Origin: Pukyongia salina | GTDB lineage: Bacteria; Bacteroidota; Bacteroidia; Flavobacteriales; Flavobacteriaceae | NCBI RefSeq assembly: GCF_002966125.1 | Contig: NZ_CP027062.1 | Coordinates: 2,294,001-2,358,000 of the forward strand | DNA: 64,000 nt | Reading direction: 5' to 3' | Part shown: positions 1 to 8,722 of the stretch, one piece after another | Position numbering within the stretch: position 1 is the stretch's first letter | Layout: every line of letters starts with the position of its first letter | The notes under the pieces: model-generated | Database searches by the model: none | What the model was told of the DNA's origin: nothing | The model's input: the letters and a program-made list of their open reading frames with translations, nothing else | Made by a program: the position numbers and the translations under genes

Positions 1-859
1 GATCAAACCAGTGAATCTCTGTATTTTTTCTGAACCAGGTACCTTGTCTTTTCGCAAACCTTCGCGTATTCTTCTTTATCTCGGCGATGGCTTCATCCTT
101 TGTGAGTTTACCGTCTATCCAATCGAACAATTCTTTATATCCCACCGTCTGCAAAGCATTTACTTTTCTATGCGGATATAAAAGCTTAGCCTCTTCGATC
201 AAACCAGCCTCAACCATCTTATCTACTCGCTGGTTAATTCTGTCGTATACCAGGGATCTTTCGGCTGTCAGGCCGATAAAAATAGTATCGAATTTTCGTT
301 CGGCCGAATTATTGGCCAGATACGAGGAATATGGTTTTCCGCTGGCCCTGAAAATTTCCAATGCTCGTATAAGTCGTTGTTTGTTCTGAAGGTCAATTCG
401 ATTAAAGGAGACCGGGTCTACATTCTGAAGTTCTTGTTGAAGGGCTTCTATCCCCTCTGTTTCAAGCTCTTGTTTTAATTGCTTTCTTATTTCCGGGGAA
501 ACCTCGGGGAAGTTATCTAATCCATTTACCACGGCATCTACATACAGTCCTGACCCTCCAACTAGTATTACTGCTTTTTTTGTAGTGAATATCTGTGTTA
601 GTTTCTGAAGGGCATCCCGTTCAAACTCGCCTACGCTATAATCCTCGAAAATGCTTCTGGATTGTATGAAATGATGTTTGGCGGCCGAAAGCTCCGCTTC
701 CGAAGGTACCGCAGTACCAATGCTCATCTCCTTATAAAATTGTCTGGAGTCTGCAGATATTATTTCCGCATCAAACGCCTTGGCCAGCTCGATGGCTAAG
801 GTTGTTTTTCCAATGGCAGTAGGTCCTACAACACAAATTAAGGTTTTCCGGGAAGGCAT
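1..859 (-). CDS. miaA: tRNA dimethylallyltransferase (partial, C-terminus off window)
   Basis: MiaA transfers a dimethylallyl group to N6 of A37 in tRNAs that read codons starting with U. The reading frame starts at the ATG at 859-857 and stays open to base 1, giving 286 codons. The family is usually about 300-310 residues, so only a short C-terminal tail is missing. A P-loop GPTAIGKTT lies at residues 12-20, followed by the ISADSRQFYKEM segment, VGGSGLY, and RFAKRQGTWFR near the end, all hallmarks of MiaA. It begins 5 bp after the stop of the ion-channel gene and is probably the last gene of the minus-strand operon that runs from 6968. The assignment is very secure; only the end is unseen. 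Confidence 0.95.
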   Translation of the reverse strand, partial: MPSRKTLICVVGPTAIGKTTLAIELAKAFDAEIISADSRQFYKEMSIGTAVPSEAELSAAKHHFIQSRSIFEDYSVGEFERDALQKLTQIFTTKKAVILVGGSGLYVDAVVNGLDNFPEVSPEIRKQLKQELETEGIEALQQELQNVDPVSFNRIDLQNKQRLIRALEIFRASGKPYSSYLANNSAERKFDTIFIGLTAERSLVYDRINQRVDKMVEAGLIEEAKLLYPHRKVNALQTVGYKELFDWIDGKLTKDEAIAEIKKNTRRFAKRQGTWFRKNTEIHWFD

Positions 860-864
860 AGGTT

Positions 865-1731
865 TTAAAATTCTTCGGGATGTAATTCTTCCCCACAGCG
901 ATGACAATATTTAGCGTCATCCCGATGCTGGGCTGCATTACAATTAGGGCAGGCACAAGAATTAACGTGTACGTAATTATCTTTTTTAGCATATTCTGCA
1001 CTAACAATTCCGGTAGGAACCGCTATTATGCCGTATCCCATGATCATAATAATTGCGGCTAGAAATTGCCCAAGGGGAGTAATAGGATGAATATCTCCAA
1101 AACCAACTGTAGTAAGGGTAACTATACACCAATAAATACTAACCGGTATACTTTTAAAACCACTCTCCTCTCCCTCTATGAGATACATGAGTGTACCTGC
1201 GATGATGCATACAATAAGTACGGCGAATAAGAAGATGAAGATCTTGGCGCGACTGTGCAGCAACGCACGTTTAAGCTTATTAGACTCACCTATGTAACGG
1301 GTTATTTTAAGTATTCTGAAAATTCTAAGTAATCTCAGCGCTCTAACAGTGAGCAGGTAGTTGCTGCCAGCCAATAGAAAAGTGAGGTAGAGCGGGATGG
1401 TTGATAGAAAGTCGATGATCCCGTAAAAGCTAAAGATATAGCGAGCCGGTTTCTTTACGGTGATAATACGCGCAATGTATTCGAAAGAAAAGAATATAGT
1501 GATCACCCATTCTCCCACGTATAGCCAGTCGTAGACATATTTTGGCAATCCTGCCACGCTTTCGATCATTACAAACAAGACGCTTAACAGGATAAGGATC
1601 AATAGTACAACATCAAAAAGCTTCCCTAACGGGGTATCCGCTTCGTATATAATATCGTGAAGTTTCCTTCTCCAGCTTGAATGTTGTTTAGAAGTCAAGG
1701 TATACGCTAATAGTTTTTTAAAAGTAAGCAA
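865..1731 (-). CDS. voltage-gated K+ channel-like protein with C-terminal zinc ribbon
   Basis: Inner-membrane cation channel of the six-helix ion-transport family. Hydrophobic segments S1-S4 lie between residues 40 and 150. S4 carries regularly spaced arginines (TVRALRLLRIFRILK, near 128-142). The pore loop holds the potassium filter TTVGFGD at 207-213, followed by the S6 helix. The cytoplasmic tail ends in a zinc-ribbon-like motif, C261-x2-C264 and C276-x2-C279, which is not part of the channel core and may sense metal, redox state or a partner. No ATG is available before residue 55, so translation must begin at TTG, either at 1731 or at residue 12 (1698). It lies 6 bp after the nuclease gene and 5 bp before miaA. 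Potassium selectivity is inferred from the filter. Confidence 0.85.
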   Translation of the reverse strand: MLTFKKLLAYTLTSKQHSSWRRKLHDIIYEADTPLGKLFDVVLLILILLSVLFVMIESVAGLPKYVYDWLYVGEWVITIFFSFEYIARIITVKKPARYIFSFYGIIDFLSTIPLYLTFLLAGSNYLLTVRALRLLRIFRILKITRYIGESNKLKRALLHSRAKIFIFLFAVLIVCIIAGTLMYLIEGEESGFKSIPVSIYWCIVTLTTVGFGDIHPITPLGQFLAAIIMIMGYGIIAVPTGIVSAEYAKKDNYVHVNSCACPNCNAAQHRDDAKYCHRCGEELHPEEF

Positions 1732-1737
1732 CTTTAT

Positions 1738-3120
1738 TTATATGGTCGCTTCCTCTGGTAATTTTACAATATTAATCACCTTATTCTTTCTGAGATAATT
1801 CTGAATAATATGTTGAGAATCTCGGTCGTTATTCACCGGATTGATGATAGTTCGAAGTATTTCGATGTTGTTGATCTGATAATTAAGATTGTAGAAACCA
1901 TAGCCTCTGTACTGACCGTTTTCTATCAAAACTACCGAGCGCTCATCGACGTCCCTTCCACGATCGATTATGAGCATGTGCTTGTTATCATAGCTGTTCT
2001 TTTCGATAAAGGCCTGGACACGTTCATTGTATTGAGCCGCTGATTCCTCATGTATACAGGCACCGTTACATTCTTTGATAGAATAAAGAAAACAGGAGCT
2101 ATCAGATTTGTATAAGCCCGTAAGTTTCTGGCACAGACCATTCTCCTCTGTAATTCGGTATAGTGAAGATTTCGCTTGCTGGTAATTACTATAGGTGAGG
2201 ATCGCTTCTTTTTTATGATTTGCCTTTTCTATGCTTAAATTTATATACCCATTCTTGTCTGTAAAGGAAGTGAGTTGATAACTAAAAAAGGTACGGCGAA
2301 GCGCCCTGTTATAAATGGGTTTATTTTGCTTGATCTCCCGGCTTTCCTTTAATTGGGCAATAAGATCGTTCCCGGTTTTTTCGTAGGTTACAGCGGCGAC
2401 CTCGAGTTGTATTCTTTTTGATTTTTTCGAGTCGTTGGTAAAATGCTGTACCAATCGCTTTTTTATATTCTTACTCTTGCCAATATAAATTATTGTTCCA
2501 TCCTCCCGGTGCATATAATAAACACCTGTTTCGTTTGGGGCGTTCTCGATCATCTCGAGTAGTTTGGGTTCCAACTGTCGTTTTGGGTCCTTCCGCACAC
2601 ATTTCTGAATGATCTCTTTTGAAGCGTCCTTAGCCAGTAACATTTTGAAGAGCGCGACAGTTGCTTTTGCGTCGCCCTGAGCCCTATGTCGGTCGCTTAG
2701 TGGAATTCCCAAGGAACGAACCAATTTTCCCAGGCTATAGGAGGGAAGTCCCGGGATAAGTTTTTTAGCCAGTTCTACAGTGCACAGCGTATCTTTTTCA
2801 AAATTATAGCCAAGCCGGTCGAATTCGGTGGTAAGGATTCGGTTATCAAATTGTGCATTATGTGCTACCAGGACGGCATCCTCTGTGATCTCAATTATTC
2901 GTTTAGCGACCTCGTAGAATTTAGGTGCATTCCGAAGCATTTCAGCATTAATACCCGTTAAGTTAACTACAAAAGGCTGTATCCTTCTTTCCGGGTTGAT
3001 CAGGCTTGAAAACTGATCTACGATCTTTTCTCCATCAAATTTGTAAATAGCGATTTCTGTGATTCCTTCTTCATTGTACTTACCTCCAGTGGTTTCTATA
3101 TCTAAAATCGCATACATCAA
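1738..3120 (-). CDS. DnaQ-type exonuclease fused to GIY-YIG (UvrC/Cho-like) nuclease
   Basis: A 460-residue two-domain DNA-processing enzyme. Residues 1-165 form a DEDDh 3'-5' exonuclease like the Pol III epsilon subunit: DIE at 7-9, HNAQFD at 87-92 and H145-x4-D150. Residues 195-275 form a GIY-YIG endonuclease, with GVYYMH at 199-204, YIGKS at 212-216 and R222. A cysteine cluster (CFLYSIKECNGAC, near 337-349) resembles the one after the UvrC nuclease domain. UvrC-like parts beyond that are absent, so it resembles Cho-type nucleases more than UvrC. The likely role is DNA repair or replication-linked incision plus trimming; the substrate is unknown. It is in the miaA operon, 26 bp after yggS. 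The catalytic residues look intact in both domains. Confidence 0.88.
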   Translation of the reverse strand: MMYAILDIETTGGKYNEEGITEIAIYKFDGEKIVDQFSSLINPERRIQPFVVNLTGINAEMLRNAPKFYEVAKRIIEITEDAVLVAHNAQFDNRILTTEFDRLGYNFEKDTLCTVELAKKLIPGLPSYSLGKLVRSLGIPLSDRHRAQGDAKATVALFKMLLAKDASKEIIQKCVRKDPKRQLEPKLLEMIENAPNETGVYYMHREDGTIIYIGKSKNIKKRLVQHFTNDSKKSKRIQLEVAAVTYEKTGNDLIAQLKESREIKQNKPIYNRALRRTFFSYQLTSFTDKNGYINLSIEKANHKKEAILTYSNYQQAKSSLYRITEENGLCQKLTGLYKSDSSCFLYSIKECNGACIHEESAAQYNERVQAFIEKNSYDNKHMLIIDRGRDVDERSVVLIENGQYRGYGFYNLNYQINNIEILRTIINPVNNDRDSQHIIQNYLRKNKVINIVKLPEEATI

Positions 3121-3146
3121 ACTAAGCTACTCATATTTTTTGAGGG

Positions 3147-3815
3147 TTAACTGTAATTTCTTTCTCCAAATATAGCACTTCCTACGCGGATCATATTACT
3201 TCCTTCCTCCAATGCTATCTTATAATCCCCGCTCATCCCCATTGAAAGTGTAGTAAATTGATGTGTTTGAGAGAGGGCATCATACAATTTTTTCAATTTG
3301 CCAAATTCGGATCTAAGTTGGGGTTCATCATTGGTAAAAGTTGCCATCCCCATAAGTCCAACGATCTTCACGTTCGCCATTCCTTTTATTTCATCACTGT
3401 TTAAGAGCAACCTAACATCGGCTTCATCCATCCCAAATTTGCTATCCTCTTCTGCAATTTTAACCTGTAACAGGCATGATATACACCGCTGGTTCTTAGC
3501 GGCCTGCTTGTCTATTTCTTTTAGAAGTTTCAAACTATCCACGGCGTGGATCAAACTTACAAAGGGCGCCATATATTTAACTTTATTCCGTTGAACATGA
3601 CCTATCATATGCCATTCCACATCTTTCGGCATTTGCTCCCATTTTTCCACCATTTCCTGAATCTTATTCTCTCCAAAGATCCTTTGGCCGGCGTTGTAGG
3701 CTTCCATAAGATCGGAAATGGGTTTGGTCTTGGAAACCGCTACCAAGGTAGTGCCTTTCGGTAGCCCGGATTTAAATTCTTTTATGTTTTCAGAAATACT
3801 CAAATTAAAACTCAT
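3147..3815 (-). CDS. YggS/PROSC family pyridoxal-phosphate-binding protein
   Basis: A single-domain (alanine-racemase N-terminal fold) PLP-binding protein of 222 residues, normal for the family. It has no known enzymatic reaction; the family buffers PLP and affects amino-acid and vitamin B6 balance in the cytoplasm. The PLP lysine is K29 in LVAVSKTKP. Other family landmarks are FGENKIQE, WHMIGHVQRNK and the phosphate-binding end SMGMSGDYKIA...IRVGSAIFGER. The start overlaps the end of the DUF1015 gene by 11 bp, suggesting translational coupling. It sits inside the minus-strand operon. Confidence 0.93.
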   Translation of the reverse strand: MSFNLSISENIKEFKSGLPKGTTLVAVSKTKPISDLMEAYNAGQRIFGENKIQEMVEKWEQMPKDVEWHMIGHVQRNKVKYMAPFVSLIHAVDSLKLLKEIDKQAAKNQRCISCLLQVKIAEEDSKFGMDEADVRLLLNSDEIKGMANVKIVGLMGMATFTNDEPQLRSEFGKLKKLYDALSQTHQFTTLSMGMSGDYKIALEEGSNMIRVGSAIFGERNYS

Positions 3816-5043
3816 AAATAGTTACACCACTCCTTAATTTAGGCTCTATATAAGTGCTTTTAGGAGGCATGGTAAGGCCCTCATCGGCAATTTGCTTTAA
3901 TTCGGAGGTGCTTACAGGCAACAAACCAAAACCAACTTTATAAACTCCAGAATCCACCACACTCTTTACATAAGCAAGATCCATTCTGCCGTGGGAGTAA
4001 TTGAGACGCTTATCCTTCCTGGCCTCTTTTATCCCAAGGATCGGTTTCAATATAGTGCTATCCAGAATCTTAGTGTCCAGGGCATCCAGGGCATTTTTAA
4101 TCTCGTAATTATCCTTCCGAAGATAAAGAGAGTAGAATGAGCCATCCAAATACATACTAAAATGATGCTTTTTGGACGGCTTATAATACTCGGCACCGCG
4201 ATCTTCAATACGGTACATGGCGTCAAGTTTTATAAGAAACTCTTCTTTACTAAGGCCGTTCAGGTCTTTTACAAGCCTGTTGAACTCATATATTTTCAGG
4301 TCACTTTCAGGGATTAGATAACTCATAAAAAAGTTATACGGTTCTTCTCCCGTATGCTCTTTATTCTCATTTTTATAATCTTCGGCAAGTAGGTAAGAGG
4401 AGGAAGAACGGTGGTGGCCATCGGCAATATATACAGCCGGCATACGCTTAAAGATCTCCCGGATCTCGTCTACAGTCTGTTTATCTTTCACATACCATAG
4501 ATAATGCGTATCGCGGTAGGTAGTTGTAAATTCGTATTCTGCTCTCGATTGTACCACACGGCTTACAATACGTTCCAGATTAGGATCATCGGGGTGAGTG
4601 AGTAAAACAGATTCGGCATTAAATCCAACAGTTTTAAGATAATCCCGAAACATGGTTTCCCGAAACTCGATCGTTTCCTCATGTTTTTTTATCCTATCCA
4701 TGCGGTAGTCCTCAACACTGGCCGCTGCTATTATCCCATGGAAAACCAGTTGGTCCCGGTTAACGATCTTATAGATGTAGTATCCGGGTTCCTCATCCTT
4801 TACAAAAATTTCATCCTCTTTAAATTCCTGATATCGGTTTCGTACCAGTTTATAGCGCTCCTTCCCGGAGATCACCTTATGGTATTTATAACCGGGATTT
4901 ACAATGTGTAGAAAGGAAAACGGGTTATCCCTCAAGCGTGAATCCCTTTCCTCTTTGGTGTAGCTGTCGTAAGGACGTGAGGCAATTAGGCTTACCTTAT
5001 CCCTTGTGGGACGCACTGCTCTAAAAGGAAGGATTTTTGGCAT
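3805..5043 (-). CDS. DUF1015 family protein
   Basis: A cytoplasmic protein of 412 residues, the usual length for DUF1015. The N-terminus begins with KILPFRAVRP and is followed by the conserved ASRPYD motif. The centre has YIADGHHRSSSS, the most conserved feature of the family, and the C-terminal part carries the YSHGR motif. The molecular function is not established. In many bacteria, members sit next to serine-biosynthesis genes; here it is joined to yggS, overlapping it by 11 bp, and follows the hydroxybutyryl-CoA dehydrogenase gene by about 60 bp. No signal peptide or membrane helix is visible. Confidence 0.9.
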   Translation of the reverse strand: MPKILPFRAVRPTRDKVSLIASRPYDSYTKEERDSRLRDNPFSFLHIVNPGYKYHKVISGKERYKLVRNRYQEFKEDEIFVKDEEPGYYIYKIVNRDQLVFHGIIAAASVEDYRMDRIKKHEETIEFRETMFRDYLKTVGFNAESVLLTHPDDPNLERIVSRVVQSRAEYEFTTTYRDTHYLWYVKDKQTVDEIREIFKRMPAVYIADGHHRSSSSYLLAEDYKNENKEHTGEEPYNFFMSYLIPESDLKIYEFNRLVKDLNGLSKEEFLIKLDAMYRIEDRGAEYYKPSKKHHFSMYLDGSFYSLYLRKDNYEIKNALDALDTKILDSTILKPILGIKEARKDKRLNYSHGRMDLAYVKSVVDSGVYKVGFGLLPVSTSELKQIADEGLTMPPKSTYIEPKLRSGVTIYEF

Positions 5044-5105
5044 GTAGGATGCGTTGTAAATTTGATGTTAAACTTAATAATGAGCAAGCCAAAAACTATA
5101 AAGAA

Positions 5106-5993
5106 CTATCGAAACATTTTGGCTATAGTTTCGGCCTTTCTACTCTCGGTATAGTCGTAAAATCCTTCTCCACTCTTGACTCCCAATTTTCCTGCCATTA
5201 CCATATTTACCAGTAATGGGCAGGGGGCGTATTTGGGATTCTTGAACCCGTCATACATCACCTTCAGTATAGAAAGACAAACATCAAGGCCAATGAAATC
5301 TGCTAATTGCAGAGGCCCCATAGGATGTGCCATACCAAGTTTCATTACCGTATCGATTTCATTTACTCCTGCGACACCGTTATAAAGAGTTTCAATGGCT
5401 TCGTTGATCATAGGCATTAGGATACGGTTGGCTACAAAACCGGGGTAGTCGTTCACCTCTACAGGAACTTTATTTAATTTTTTTGAAATTTCCTCAACGG
5501 TGGAGTAGGTTTCGTTACTTGTGTTATACCCTTTTATGATCTCCACTAACTTCATTATAGGAACCGGGTTCATAAAATGCATTCCTATTACCATTTCCGG
5601 CCTTGAGGTGGCGGCAGCGATCTCGGTAATTGATATAGAGGAGGTATTACTCGCCAGGATTGTATCCTCCGGGCAGAATTTATCCAGGTCGCGGAAGATC
5701 TTCAGTTTTAGATCTAAGTTTTCAGTGGCTGCTTCAACCACCAGGCTCGCATACTCCACACCTTCCTCAAGACTGGTGTAGGTTGTTATATTATCTAGTG
5801 TTTTAGCCTTTTCCTCTTCAGTAATGCGTTCTTTGGCCAGCATCCTGTCCAGGTTCTTTTCGATAGTGGCTAGTCCGCGATCCAGGGCGGCTTGTGACAC
5901 GTCGATCAACTGGACTTTATAATCGAATTGGGCAAAGGTATGGGCAATTCCGTTTCCCATGGTACCTGCACCAATAACTGCAACATTTTTCAT
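5106..5993 (-). CDS. 3-hydroxybutyryl-CoA dehydrogenase
   Basis: An NAD(P)-dependent oxidoreductase of 295 residues that interconverts acetoacetyl-CoA and 3-hydroxybutyryl-CoA in fatty-acid or butanoate metabolism. The Rossmann motif GAGTMGNGIAHTFA is at residues 8-21. The middle contains ASNTSSISITEIA and GMHFMNPVPIMKLVEI, which hold the catalytic His and Asn region. The C-terminal domain begins at about residue 185 (PGFVANRILMPMINEA) and carries the GPLQLADFIGLD substrate-pocket helix. Length and motifs match the stand-alone dehydrogenase rather than the FadB fusion. It lies 6 bp downstream of the Gfo/Idh gene and is co-transcribed with it by inference. Confidence 0.93.
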   Translation of the reverse strand: MKNVAVIGAGTMGNGIAHTFAQFDYKVQLIDVSQAALDRGLATIEKNLDRMLAKERITEEEKAKTLDNITTYTSLEEGVEYASLVVEAATENLDLKLKIFRDLDKFCPEDTILASNTSSISITEIAAATSRPEMVIGMHFMNPVPIMKLVEIIKGYNTSNETYSTVEEISKKLNKVPVEVNDYPGFVANRILMPMINEAIETLYNGVAGVNEIDTVMKLGMAHPMGPLQLADFIGLDVCLSILKVMYDGFKNPKYAPCPLLVNMVMAGKLGVKSGEGFYDYTESRKAETIAKMFR

Positions 5994-5999
5994 ATGTTC

Positions 6000-6968
6000 T
6001 TATAGTTTTTTAAAATTATCTATGATCTGCATAGCTACTCGCAAGGCGTTGGTTCCTTGTTCCAGACTAACAACGGGTGTAGTATCATTTTCGATCGCAT
6101 CTGCGAAGGTTTCAAGTTCGTCGAGGATCGCGTTATTAGATTGGATATGCGGATTATCAAAATAGATCTGTTTTTTTATTCCTTCCGCATTCGTGAGGAT
6201 CATGGCAAAATCGTCCGGTCTCCTTGGTGCATCTTTCATCTTCACTACTTCACATGCCTTGTCCAGGAAATCTACCGAAATATATGCGTCACGCTGGAAA
6301 AACCGCGCCTTTCTCATTTTTTTCATCGAGATCCTACTTGCGGTAAGATTAGCCACACATCCGTTCTCGAATTCGATGCGTGCATTGGCGATATCGGGTG
6401 TTTCAGAAATAACAGAGACCCCACTGGAATATACATTCTTAACTTCCGAATCAACCACACTTAAGATGGCATCAATATCATGGATCATCAGGTCTAACAC
6501 CACAGACACATCTGTGCCTCTCGGATTGAATTCAGCAAGGCGATGGGATTCTACAAACATAGGGTTGTCTATCATATGCTTTACAGCTTTAAAAGCCGGA
6601 TTGAATCGCTCTACATGACCTACCTGTCCTTTTACGCCATGTTTATTGGCCAAAGTAAGCAACTTATGTGCTTCTTCCACAGTTTGGGTGATGGGTTTTT
6701 CAATAAACAAATGCTTCCCTGCGGTAATCACCTTTTGAGCACAGTCGAAATGCGAAACCGTTGGAGTAACCACATCCACAACATCGCAAGCCTCGATTAG
6801 GGCCTCCATGGACGGGAAACTTTTATATCCAAATTCTTTCCGTATTGCAGCAGAGGCTTTTGTGTCTGCGTCGTAAAAACCTATCAATTCGTAACGGGAT
6901 GATTGGTTAAGAAGTTTCAGGTGAATTTTTCCCAGGTGTCCGGCACCCAGTACGCCAGCTTTTAGCAT
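6000..6968 (-). CDS. Gfo/Idh/MocA family oxidoreductase
   Basis: An NAD(P)-dependent sugar-type oxidoreductase. The start is placed at the ATG at 6968-6966, giving 322 residues that begin MLKAGVLGAGHLGKIHL, the dinucleotide-binding glycine motif. An open frame continues upstream to 7217 but its 83 extra codons are unlike the family and overlap the divergent pcm promoter region. The second signature is EKPITQTVEEA, which contains the Lys-Pro pair conserved in the family, followed by a DLMIHDIDAIL segment matching the conserved GxxxD..H region. The substrate cannot be deduced. It is the first gene of the miaA operon and is divergent from pcm. Confidence 0.88.
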   Translation of the reverse strand: MLKAGVLGAGHLGKIHLKLLNQSSRYELIGFYDADTKASAAIRKEFGYKSFPSMEALIEACDVVDVVTPTVSHFDCAQKVITAGKHLFIEKPITQTVEEAHKLLTLANKHGVKGQVGHVERFNPAFKAVKHMIDNPMFVESHRLAEFNPRGTDVSVVLDLMIHDIDAILSVVDSEVKNVYSSGVSVISETPDIANARIEFENGCVANLTASRISMKKMRKARFFQRDAYISVDFLDKACEVVKMKDAPRRPDDFAMILTNAEGIKKQIYFDNPHIQSNNAILDELETFADAIENDTTPVVSLEQGTNALRVAMQIIDNFKKL

Positions 6969-7095
6969 GTGATGTGGTTTTGCACAAAGGTAATAGATTT
7001 TGAAGAAATTATGGAGGCGGAGATGGTGATTTAGACCCTTATATTTTTTTGAAATTTCAATGAGAATTTCAGGCATTCTTTTCATCTTTGTAAGG

Positions 7096-7737
7096 ATGAA
7101 AGACGACTTCAAGCATAAGGGAATGCGTAAAAAACTGGTTGATACTTTGATCCGAAAAGGGATTAGGGATAAAGCGGTTTTAGAGGCTATTAATACGGTC
7201 CCCAGGCATTTGTTCATGGATTCGGGATTTGTAAGCCATGCTTATGTTGATAAAGCGTTTCCCATTGCCGCAGATCAAACAATTTCACAACCCTACACAG
7301 TTGCGAGACAAACCGAGTTGCTTGAGGTAAAGCGCGGGAATAAAATTCTGGAAATTGGTACAGGAAGCGGGTATCAAACAGCAGTGTTACTAGAAATGGG
7401 AGCCGTAGTTTATAGCATAGAACGACAGAACGAATTATTTAAAAAATCCAGATTATTTTTAAGCAAATTAGGCTACCGGCCCAAGAAACTTATATTCGGG
7501 GATGGCTATGTGGGATATAAGGAAGAGGCTCCCTACGATAGGATCATAGTGACGGCTGGCGCACCTTTTGTCCCGAAGGACTTATTGGCTCAATTGGGGG
7601 TAGGTGGCAAACTGGTGATTCCCGTTGGAACCGATGTGCAGGTGATGACTGTTTTTACACGGAAGGGACCAAAAGAATTTGAAAAGAAAGAATACGGCGA
7701 ATATAGATTTGTTCCGCTTCTAGAAGATAAAAATTAG
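7096..7737 (+). CDS. pcm: protein-L-isoaspartate O-methyltransferase
   Basis: Repairs damaged proteins by S-adenosylmethionine-dependent methylation of L-isoaspartyl residues. The ATG at 7096 gives 213 residues, starting MKDDFKHKGMRKKLVDTL. An upstream in-frame ATG at 7060 adds 12 hydrophobic residues not typical of the family. Landmarks are VPRHLFM, the catalytic-region stretch ADQTISQPYTVARQTELL, and the SAM motif ILEIGTGSGYQTAVL, followed by IIVTAGAPFVPKDL. A -7-like sequence (ATCTTTG) ends only about 5 bp before the chosen ATG, so the transcript may have almost no leader. It is divergent from the oxidoreductase gene. Confidence 0.94.
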   Translation: MKDDFKHKGMRKKLVDTLIRKGIRDKAVLEAINTVPRHLFMDSGFVSHAYVDKAFPIAADQTISQPYTVARQTELLEVKRGNKILEIGTGSGYQTAVLLEMGAVVYSIERQNELFKKSRLFLSKLGYRPKKLIFGDGYVGYKEEAPYDRIIVTAGAPFVPKDLLAQLGVGGKLVIPVGTDVQVMTVFTRKGPKEFEKKEYGEYRFVPLLEDKN

Positions 7738-7742
7738 AGAGT

Positions 7743-8282
7743 TCAGTATAAACCGTCTTCTTTTAGTATGGCATAGCCGAAATTATCAGTCCAACCTTCC
7801 GCCAGCGGTAGTATTTTCCGCTTTCTTCCTTCACGTTGCATTCCTGCTTTTTCAAGAACTTTTACTGAAGCTATATTGTCTACCGCTACGCCGGCTTCAA
7901 TTCGATGAAGATGAAGAGTGTTAAATCCGAAGGTCAGCGCTGCCTTCACCGTTTCGGTAGCGTATCCATTTCCCCAGAATTGCGGTACCAGGCTATAATG
8001 TATTTCGGCACGGTTGTATTTTGGGGCGGAGAGTTGCATGCCTAATTCGCCAATAAATCGCTTGGTATCCTTCAGATAGATGGCCCATCCAAAAAGGGTT
8101 CGTTTATTGAGAAACTTGTCGTAGATGACCTTCTGAAGTAGTGTCGCAGTAACCTCGGGGGAGTCTGGTATCCCTGTGGTGTTAAACCTGGCGACTTCAG
8201 ACATACAATTCATTTTATAAATCTCCGAAATATGGTCTTCAGAAATTTGATGCATTCGGAGCCTGTTAGTTTCTAGATCCAT
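7743..8282 (-). CDS. GNAT family N-acetyltransferase (RimJ/RimL type)
   Basis: An acetyl-CoA-dependent N-acetyltransferase of 179 residues. It opens with the RimL-style LETNRLRMHQI strand, and the acetyl-CoA site is in LVPQFWGNGYATETVKAALTF (roughly 85-105). The next motif, LHRIEAGVAVDNIASVKVLEKAGMQREG, contains the N-x2-S-x3-L-x-K-x-G element found in almost all of this subfamily. The substrate is unknown; relatives acetylate ribosomal protein N-termini or small amines. It is convergent with pcm, with only 5 bp between the two stops. Confidence 0.85.
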   Translation of the reverse strand: MDLETNRLRMHQISEDHISEIYKMNCMSEVARFNTTGIPDSPEVTATLLQKVIYDKFLNKRTLFGWAIYLKDTKRFIGELGMQLSAPKYNRAEIHYSLVPQFWGNGYATETVKAALTFGFNTLHLHRIEAGVAVDNIASVKVLEKAGMQREGRKRKILPLAEGWTDNFGYAILKEDGLY

Positions 8283-8364
8283 ATAAATTTTAAATAGGGG
8301 GGAAGTAAGTTCGATCTCGCTGGACCTCTCCAGTATTTTCCATGGTAAAATTAGGTTTGGCCCC

Positions 8365-8706
8365 TTAATTATCAGACCAGATTGCTAGCTCATTTCCCGC
8401 AGGGTCCTTAAAATGAAACCGACGTCCGCCAGGGAAAGAGAAAATATCCTTAACTATTCTTCCCCCTGCGCTTTTTACATCCTCTAATGCAGATTCGAGG
8501 GCGTCGTGATACAAGACAACTAAAGCACCATTTAAAATTGCCTGGTCATTTCGTTCGAACCCTCCGGAGAGACCACTATTTTCAAAAGAAATATAATCGG
8601 GGCCGTAGTCTGTAAAAGTCCAACCAAAACATTTATTGTAGAATTCTTTTATCACCTCCAGATCCGCGGCCTTAAATTCTATATAATTGATATGGTTGTT
8701 ATTCAT
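8365..8706 (-). CDS. VOC family protein (glyoxalase/bleomycin-resistance fold)
   Basis: A 113-residue protein with one vicinal-oxygen-chelate domain. The N-terminal INYIEFKAADLEVIKEFYNKCFGW is the first beta-alpha-beta unit, with the characteristic FY...FGW. The C-terminal RFHFKDPAGNELAIWSDN is the matching unit and contains the conserved DPxGN-x-ELA. Members are metal-dependent isomerases, dioxygenases or drug-binding proteins, so no reaction can be assigned. The neighbouring genes (GNAT, small membrane protein) do not suggest a pathway. Confidence 0.85.
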   Translation of the reverse strand: MNNNHINYIEFKAADLEVIKEFYNKCFGWTFTDYGPDYISFENSGLSGGFERNDQAILNGALVVLYHDALESALEDVKSAGGRIVKDIFSFPGGRRFHFKDPAGNELAIWSDN

Positions 8707-8722
8707 TTAGCTTTTTTAGAAT

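Noticed and set aside
771-1007. Short minus-strand frame over the ion channel/miaA junction
   Set aside because: It is out of frame with both genes and its cysteine/histidine-rich end is a by-product of miaA coding in another frame.
7060-7095. Longer pcm start at 7060
   Set aside because: The extra 12 residues are hydrophobic and not family-like, and the frame there covers the -7-like box.
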